NCBI GenBank assembly: GCA_015063545.1
Contig: SVTX01000017.1
Location: 1 to 37,168 of the forward strand
Length of the DNA stretch: 37,168 bases
Direction: 5' to 3'
Origin: Oscillospiraceae bacterium
GTDB taxonomy: Bacteria > Bacillota > Clostridia > Oscillospirales > CAG-272
The notes under the pieces are model-generated. The model was given only the letters and a program-made list of their open reading frames with translations, had not been told where the DNA came from and made no database searches. Positions 33,801 through 37,168 of this stretch are shown here, one piece after another (the stretch's first letter is position 1; every line of letters starts with the position of its first letter). The position numbers and the translations under genes were made by a program.

Positions 33801-34395
33801 AAAATGCCTTCTGTCCCGATACTTCCCAGTCCGTGTAGTTTGTGTTATCCATCTGGTTTTCGTCGCTGAACCAACCGGTGTTCCAAATTTCACCGTCTAT
33901 CATAACGAAGCCCATGGGGATACCCCTACCGCCTATCTTTACCGCAGGGCCCGTTGACGAAACGTGGTCCCCGTCATAGTCGGACGTTGTCATAAGCCAA
34001 GGCGCTGCGTTTGTTGCCGCAATAACCGTGGAGGATGAGTGGGAATTATTGTACGCAATGGCAGCAGCGCCAACGGTTGACGAGCTCCAGTTATACGTAC
34101 CGTTATTGATTACCTGAAATCTTGCGTTAGTGGGATCGGCGATCTCTATAACGTTAACCACTCCCGCAGACGAGGGAGCATATAAGCTTCCCTTTGTAAG
34201 CTTCATCTGCGTATAGCGAACACCCGTATCCCTGCCGTCAACGTAGACGGTCTCCGTAACAACGGAGGATGCTCCCGTTACCGCTGCAGGCGCAGTGTAA
34301 GCGGCAGATGTCTGCACCGATGCAACTGCCACAAAAAGAGCCAGCAGCATAGACGCGCAAATTATAAATGAGACTATCTTCAAATATTTTTTCAT
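27841..34395 (-). CDS. Giant secreted phosphodiester-glycosidase / thioredoxin-like / CxxC-repeat surface protein
   Basis: A 2184-residue protein. A signal peptide (1-32, KKYLKIVSF...TSAA) leads into a phosphodiester glycosidase (NAGPA) domain at about 45-455, with [10 protein letters not shown] near 418. A Thr/Pro/Glu-rich linker (~482-522) and an unassigned domain (~527-683) follow. Cysteine repeats fill ~685-1220 and ~1365-2103. Between them is a TlpA/ResA-type thioredoxin domain (~1227-1365) with [15 protein letters not shown] near 1257. Repeats follow the plan LGH...C...CxVC, about forty CxxC pairs in all, perhaps zinc-binding. A second acidic Thr/Pro linker, a final membrane helix (~2157-2178) and KKKED anchor it. 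No LPxTG is present. NAGPA relatives remove sugars from phosphodiester links. The ATG at 34395 has GGAAGG upstream; an earlier frame start lacks support. Confidence 0.9.
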   Translation of the reverse strand: MKKYLKIVSFIICASMLLALFVAVASVQTSAAYTAPAAVTGASSVVTETVYVDGRDTGVRYTQMKLTKGSLYAPSSAGVVNVIEIADPTNARFQVINNGTYNWSSSTVGAAAIAYNNSHSSSTVIAATNAAPWLMTTSDYDGDHVSSTGPAVKIGGRGIPMGFVMIDGEIWNTGWFSDENQMDNTNYTDWEVSGQKAFYVLKDGTYAITNVPSIVLKITDTNTTKTANADAINRTPAPDSLLIYNKRVYDESLAFADAYEIYLECDTSEFRVGQTITGRVTAVYENKNVTYTNNDWKETRPAIGENTVVLSARGSSIVELENLAASVGDTVTVSCSARASTARNATQIIGGFFTLVENGVKTGEPNNNNQYPTSIVGIKADGTAMLINVTTQSDSAYQGARGKNLPDLCVELGCVNAFMFDGGGSATCVTLEDNVYVRRNGCSDGQPRVVGNSLAIVYDGAYVNASYTRSSGIKFIDGVKNNNTSSTNSNVDDTTETPTDQPSEAPTDTPNEVVTETPDITASPSTAYRYAGNIDFINGTGPDGSASSYQGLSAYRNNSTYKTPYIPQISGISATGNNKLSITGWAIVNGGQGGYYWSVDNYNWFECSASQTVDMSNYATILETATILAELTSTDNCEANSKFKNIAADLSPWAGQTIPTVYFAVSTTSGKILTLLQANNVAVPVHECTVGPAATCTTPQSCPTCGKVYQAALGHSWPEKTCTEDWTCTRCGLIAEYANGHDFSSSYSSNDSVHWQTCYDCGEATEQVAHTFENNTCTVCGYVMEECAHTNVSEYEKNEAGHWNTCNDCGEISETEAHEYSNGTCTVCGYVIENCTHGDTQVTKAGVAPTCSAKGLSDEITCRICGEIVQAQESLPSLGHDWVDATCSAPKMCSRCGLSIGSVAATHNWTEATCISPKTCPDCGATEGEAAGHSWKDATCTEAKTCTVCGATEGEAADHMEIILPGIEPTCTETGLTDGILCEECGELILEQEEIPALGHTEQTIPATDATCTDNGLTEGKRCSVCNEITKAQIQTPALGHTEQILPAADATCTETGITEGKVCTVCDTVTVAQEEIPALGHTEETIPAVEATCTDAGLKEGRVCTVCGTITVEQEEIPALGHNWTASDCTTPKTCSVCGTTDGVALGHTWSDATCTTPKTCSVCGETEGKANGHSWTLATCTQPSKCFMCKITNGEALGHTYDGDIDLDCNRCGELRGVEVVDVGDICYSADLTKYSGGTFNILQNRGKVTVLNFWATWCGPCKSELPHFDRVATEYADRVTIVAIHSDAGSADGRPYVQQNYPNSDIIFVDDLANGVYYDVIAASGYYPMTVILDENGVIISKTIGMMSYDTLVQKISDALGDCVHEYDNACDATCNKCGATRTPSSHVIQTTPGVSPDCVTPGLTDEQKCSVCGEIISAQQTIPALGHSWTPATCTDPKTCSVCGETSGAALGHSWSPATCTDPKTCTVCGETSGAALGHIWSPATCTDPKTCSVCNTTDGDALGHTEIVDAAVAPDCVNTGLTEGKHCSVCDTILIEQEEIPATGHTPVTVPGYAATCTTPGMTDGSKCDVCNTVLVEQTETEQAPHTPKVVAGKAPTCTETGLKEGSVCSKCDAVITAQEEIPALGHEEVTILGTPATCTSTGLTNGSKCSRCDVILVEQEVTEMLAHDWSVAYTCDDEYHWNKCSDCDATTEKVAHSFGDTNVCVCGFGCDHEDTTWTQTVEPTCSAVGRREQTCNDCGAVVATEAVEKLSHTPGAEATCTTAQTCTVCGETIVVALGHTPGDAATCTIAQTCTVCDALIAPATGRHTPGAEATCTEAQICTVCGTELAAALGHTEVVDAAVAATCTETGLTEGKHCSVCNEILVEQTVVDALGHTEVVDTAVAPTCTATGLTEGKHCSVCNEILVEQTVVDVLGHTEVVDTAVAATCTATGLTEGKHCSVCGEILVAQTVVDALGHTEVVDAAVAPTCTETGLTEGKHCSVCEEILVAQTVVEALGHTEVVDAAVAPTCTETGLTEGKHCSVCNEILVAQTVVEALGHTEVVDAAVAPTCTETGLAEGKHCSVCNEILVAQTTVAAIGHEYDDDYDADCNRCGEKREVEERPTEPSTEPVTEPTAEPTDEPVTEDSTDTPSEAPTSASDDGSNGKRKGCRSVVGVSALAMLGAIALAGGAIFKKKED
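28138..28885 (-). repeat. Six 123-bp tandem coding repeats
   Basis: The segment encoding the [16 protein letters not shown] repeat recurs with exact 123-bp (41-residue) spacing; the codons for HTE fall at about 28258, 28381, 28504, 28627, 28750 and 28873. The copies are nearly identical at DNA level, indicating recent duplication or gene conversion. A more diverged set with the same period covers roughly 31030-31510 (landmarks at 31136, 31259 and 31382). Confidence 0.9.
29880..30113 (-). repeat. Three 78-bp tandem coding repeats
   Basis: The 26-residue unit [17 protein letters not shown]... recurs three times with exact 78-bp spacing (landmarks at 29946, 30024 and 30102), nearly identical in DNA. 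It is a shorter version of the cysteine repeat, within the same giant gene. Confidence 0.88.
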
Positions 34396-34468
34396 AACAA
34401 CCTTCCTTTCTGATATTCGTTGGCTGTACCGCACTATTGGCGACAGAAACTCATTTTATTCTAGTTTC

Positions 34469-34497
34469 ATTTTACCACATTTCGTTTCATTTGTAAA
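34469..34497 (-). promoter_or_regulatory. Promoter of giant surface protein gene
   Basis: Minus-strand TTTACA (34497-34492) and TAAAAT (34474-34469), 17-bp spacer, giving a leader of about 65 nt before the start codon. It is divergent from the promoter of the zinc-ribbon gene, with under 70 bp between the two -35 boxes. Confidence 0.75.
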
Positions 34498-34565
34498 CAC
34501 TTTTTACGCAAAATACACAAATATTATTATAATTGTTAACATAAAGTGTTATTTGAGAGATGTTA

Positions 34566-34594
34566 TTGACTTTCGATTACAAACGTGATATAAT
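34566..34594 (+). promoter_or_regulatory. Promoter of zinc-ribbon membrane protein gene
   Basis: TTGACT (34566-34571), 17-bp spacer, TATAAT (34589-34594), followed by AGGAGG just before the ATG at 34631. Confidence 0.88.
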
Positions 34595-34630
34595 GAAACT
34601 GCAAATAACCCACTGACAGGAGGATATATT

Positions 34631-35698
34631 ATGTACTGTCCAAGATGCCGAGCTGAGATTTCAGATAGTGCTATTGTCTGTCCAAATTGCGGAGAACATT
34701 TCGCGGTTGAGCTTCAAATGATCAAGTGCAGACAGGCAAGAAACAGATCTATGCAAATTATATTCGAGATCTTTCACTCCAAACTTTTTCTTGTTTTTTC
34801 AATATTTTTAAGTATTCTTTGCGGATCATCCATCATATCCGCCATATCACTTTCCATTCCCTTCGATACCGCCGATTACGGAATGAATTTTGATGTTGTC
34901 AAGATACTTGTGTTCGTATTCTCTCTTATCGGAATGATTGCCGCGTGGAAGATATATTCATCAAATCAGCTTCCTCCTCAGGATCAGCTGAAAAAGCTCA
35001 GATTTCTTCCCAAAACACTTAAAATTCTTCAGACGATCTCTTACATAGCGCTAATTGTGCTTCTTGCTTTCGGACTGATTTTTCTGATCAGCTCTTCGGT
35101 TGTGATTGAATATATGGAATCTCAGGATTTAGATATAATGCAAGAGGTGTCCGATGTTCTTCTTAGGGAAGGAGTTATAACATCCGAACAGCTTGCAGAG
35201 CTTGCAGACGTTGATATTTATTCATACATCGTACCGATCATGATAGTTTTTTGCATCATAATGGCATTGGGTGTCGCCGTAAACATAATTTTTGCGATAG
35301 CATATAAGAAAACGGCCAAATATCTCCAAGAGCTTGAAAACACACTTCAAACAGGAAAATACGAGATATCTTCCGCGCCGTCTAAAATCATGTTCGTTAT
35401 GGGCATAATATGCGCGGCAGGCGGCATCTCGGTTATAGTGGCGCCCATCGATGCTCTGTACAGCTTATCTCTTGGCGGTTATATGATAACGTTAAGTTTG
35501 ATAATGAAAAACTTGCATGTGGCTCAGATAAAAAACAATCAGGAAATTCTCCGTGAAGAAGAAAAGCTTGCGTACCTCGCTCGCTGCACCAACGAATATT
35601 TTGCAAATTTGAACCGACAGACTCAAAGTCAACAGTATTGTGACACAACAAATCAAAATACTGATATAACAAATCAAGATCCCGACATAACAACATAA
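34631..35698 (+). CDS. Zinc-ribbon multi-pass membrane protein of unknown function
   Basis: A 355-residue protein. It begins with a zinc ribbon: YCPRC (Cys3, Cys6) and VCPNC (Cys17, Cys20). After a basic stretch come about five to six hydrophobic segments (near 50-72, 88-107, 131-155, 195-220 and 252-290). The C-terminus (~300-355) is charged, then Gln/Asn/Thr-rich with a small internal repeat around DITNQ. There is no recognised catalytic motif. Such ribbon-plus-membrane proteins are common and mostly uncharacterised in Clostridia. AGGAGG lies six or so nt before the ATG. It is monocistronic and divergent from the giant surface protein gene. Confidence 0.85.
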   Translation: MYCPRCRAEISDSAIVCPNCGEHFAVELQMIKCRQARNRSMQIIFEIFHSKLFLVFSIFLSILCGSSIISAISLSIPFDTADYGMNFDVVKILVFVFSLIGMIAAWKIYSSNQLPPQDQLKKLRFLPKTLKILQTISYIALIVLLAFGLIFLISSSVVIEYMESQDLDIMQEVSDVLLREGVITSEQLAELADVDIYSYIVPIMIVFCIIMALGVAVNIIFAIAYKKTAKYLQELENTLQTGKYEISSAPSKIMFVMGIICAAGGISVIVAPIDALYSLSLGGYMITLSLIMKNLHVAQIKNNQEILREEEKLAYLARCTNEYFANLNRQTQSQQYCDTTNQNTDITNQDPDITT

Positions 35699-35702
35699 TA
35701 AA

Positions 35703-35756
35703 AAAAGCTTGCAGGTCAACATCTCTGTGTCTGAGATGATAGGTCTGCAAGCTTTT
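35703..35756. terminator. Bidirectional terminator between zinc-ribbon and fbp genes
   Basis: AAAAGCTTGCAG (35703-35714) pairs with CTGCAAGCTTTT (35745-35756), enclosing an inner hairpin CATCTC/GAGATG. A- and T-runs flank both sides, so it can serve both convergent genes. Confidence 0.85.
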
Positions 35757-35785
35757 ATTTTTGATTTTGTCTTGTTTTTTCTGAG

Positions 35786-37168
35786 TTATGCTTTTACGAT
35801 ACCTGTCTGGTAGGCATGAAGCAACCCCTTGAGATCGTCCATGCGTTCAAGAAGCTCCTTGCCTTCATCGGTATCGGATACCATCATTCTTCTGTTCATC
35901 ATTTCAAATACCACATCGGTGGTGGCAAGTATATCCTTGTTTTCCTTGATAGCCGCCGCCTTGCCCTCAAACGCGCCGTGTGACACAAGTCTGAGTCCTC
36001 GCGAGGAATAAATGAGCGTGTAGCCCGCTATTCCCGTAGTGGTGTGATACGCTTTACAGAATCCGCCGTCAATAAGAATATATCTTCCGTTTGCCTTAAC
36101 GGGATTTTCTCCCGCGCCCGCCTTGACGGGAACGTGACCGTTTATAACGTGAGAGTATGCCTCATCAAGTCCGAATTCGTGTAAAATACGGCATATAGCT
36201 GCGTAATTGTCAATGAATGAATAATAAGGATTCTTCTGTTCCTTCCACGCTTCCCTGTCGGTAATAAAGCATCTCTCGAACGTAGTCATTTTTGCGCGTC
36301 CGAAAAGCGGGCTTTGGTTTCCGCACCACAGGTAGTACATGAAATCAAGAGCATTTCTGTCCCCATCATAATATGCACTGCGGGCTATTCTGTCACAGCT
36401 GTCCATATATGCTTTGCCGGACACCGTGCGCCCGTCGTGAAGCGTTACCGCCTGGAAGCCCCCGTCAGACGTCATGGGAATACAACCATGGAACAGGAGG
36501 TTCTGATTATATACCTTGTAAAGGCTTCCTCTTTCGTAAAGGAATCTGACATGAGACTGCAAAAGAGCGCTATGCTTGAATGCCCTTGTCAAAGATGCCA
36601 TAAGGCCCTCTTCCTCGGCTGTAAGCTCATATGGATTTTCGGGATCCAATGTGGGGAAGTCACAGTCGTTGAGAGGATATTCTACCCCATCTATGAGAAC
36701 TGTTTTGTTCTCGAAATTGATCTTATCCAGAAGCAATCTGTTTTCCATGTGATACTCCGGATGCCTCATGATAAGCTGACCTTCAAGCTTGAACTGTATT
36801 ATGGCAATGGCCTTGTGCGCCTTGGACAAACTGCTCATGTTATTCTTTATGTAGTCCTTGTCCTCTGCAGAACGAGGCATAAAGCCCGAACAGTCTCCGT
36901 AGGTTTCCTGAGCAAAGCCGATAAGGTCGCGAAGGCTTATTCCGTAAGAGTTTTCAACTATTGAAAGCGTGTTGTACTGAACCGCGCAGTTAAGCACTGA
37001 CGCAATACACGCGCGGCTGCCTGCCGCGGCGCCCATCCAAACGATATCGTGGTTGCCCCACTGAACGTCTACGTTGTGGTGCGTCATAAGCATATCAAGT
37101 ATCTTGTCTGCTCTCTGACCTCTGTCATATATGTCGCCCACCACGTGCAGACAGTCAACCGCCATGCG
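35786..37168 (-). CDS. fbp: Fructose-1,6-bisphosphatase class III (5' end outside window)
   Basis: At least 460 residues of the large Firmicutes-type enzyme are visible; full proteins are about 640-670, so roughly the first 180-200 residues lie beyond the right edge. The metallophosphatase motifs GDIYDRG and GNHD occur soon after the edge, followed by the class III-specific C-terminal region (NGHVPVKAGAGENPVKANGR and LIDGGFCKAYH). It converts fructose 1,6-bisphosphate to fructose 6-phosphate in gluconeogenesis. The methionine nearest the edge is internal: the upstream codon is still open and the motif context (RMAVDCLH) is that of the middle of the family. It ends at the shared terminator. 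Confidence 0.95.
   Translation of the reverse strand, partial: RMAVDCLHVVGDIYDRGQRADKILDMLMTHHNVDVQWGNHDIVWMGAAAGSRACIASVLNCAVQYNTLSIVENSYGISLRDLIGFAQETYGDCSGFMPRSAEDKDYIKNNMSSLSKAHKAIAIIQFKLEGQLIMRHPEYHMENRLLLDKINFENKTVLIDGVEYPLNDCDFPTLDPENPYELTAEEEGLMASLTRAFKHSALLQSHVRFLYERGSLYKVYNQNLLFHGCIPMTSDGGFQAVTLHDGRTVSGKAYMDSCDRIARSAYYDGDRNALDFMYYLWCGNQSPLFGRAKMTTFERCFITDREAWKEQKNPYYSFIDNYAAICRILHEFGLDEAYSHVINGHVPVKAGAGENPVKANGRYILIDGGFCKAYHTTTGIAGYTLIYSSRGLRLVSHGAFEGKAAAIKENKDILATTDVVFEMMNRRMMVSDTDEGKELLERMDDLKGLLHAYQTGIVKA

Overview
The window looks like chromosome from an uncultured, low-to-moderate GC Gram-positive member of the Clostridia, probably a gut bacterium. The grounds are the gene families (class III fructose-bisphosphatase, DegV, type I asparaginase, EpsG, LicD, TOPRIM/DUF4093 protein), strong AGGAGG-type ribosome binding sites, and consensus TTGACA-17-TATAAT promoters before most transcription units. 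No phage, transposase or CRISPR genes were seen. This placement is inferred from gene content; no database search was run.

Layout. 1-810: tRNA-Gln(CTG) on the minus strand, trailed by two near-identical 154-bp tandem repeats, then tRNA-Arg(CCG) on the plus strand. 1029-5569: plus-strand genes for an AEC-type permease, an unassigned TIM-barrel-like protein, a flavodoxin-fold Fe-S flavoprotein and asparaginase I. 5692-6128: tRNA-Glu(CTC) followed by a second tandem repeat with a 155-bp period. 6184-8231: minus-strand operon marR / HAD phosphatase / degV with palindromes at its promoter. 8402-24667: a 13-gene minus-strand surface polysaccharide locus. 24911-27719: minus-strand operon U32 / uppP / TOPRIM protein. 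27841-34395: one very large secreted, wall- or membrane-anchored protein. 34631-35698: a divergent zinc-ribbon membrane protein. 35786 to the right edge: class III fructose-1,6-bisphosphatase lacking its 5' end.

How the genes work together. In the polysaccharide locus an initiating sugar-phosphate transferase loads undecaprenyl phosphate, three glycosyltransferases extend the unit, a Wzx-like flippase exports it, and two polymerase-like membrane proteins (EpsG type and O-antigen ligase/polymerase type) are present. CapE-CapF-CapG-like enzymes should supply UDP-N-acetyl-L-fucosamine. Two LicD transferases sit with a fused cytidylyltransferase/PLP-enzyme protein and an opine-dehydrogenase-family protein. 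My inference is that this sub-cluster makes a CDP-activated amino-alcohol phosphate (or similar) and attaches it to the glycan. UppP, encoded next door, recycles the lipid carrier.

The less ordinary signals are these: (1) all three tRNA genes are followed by a hairpin plus a pseudo-T-arm motif, in two cases expanded into ~154-bp tandem repeats, and one repeat carries an inverted copy of the tRNA 3' end; (2) the fused nucleotidyltransferase/PLP enzyme module; (3) the 2184-residue surface protein joining a phosphodiester-glycosidase domain, about forty CxxC pairs and an internal thioredoxin-like domain.
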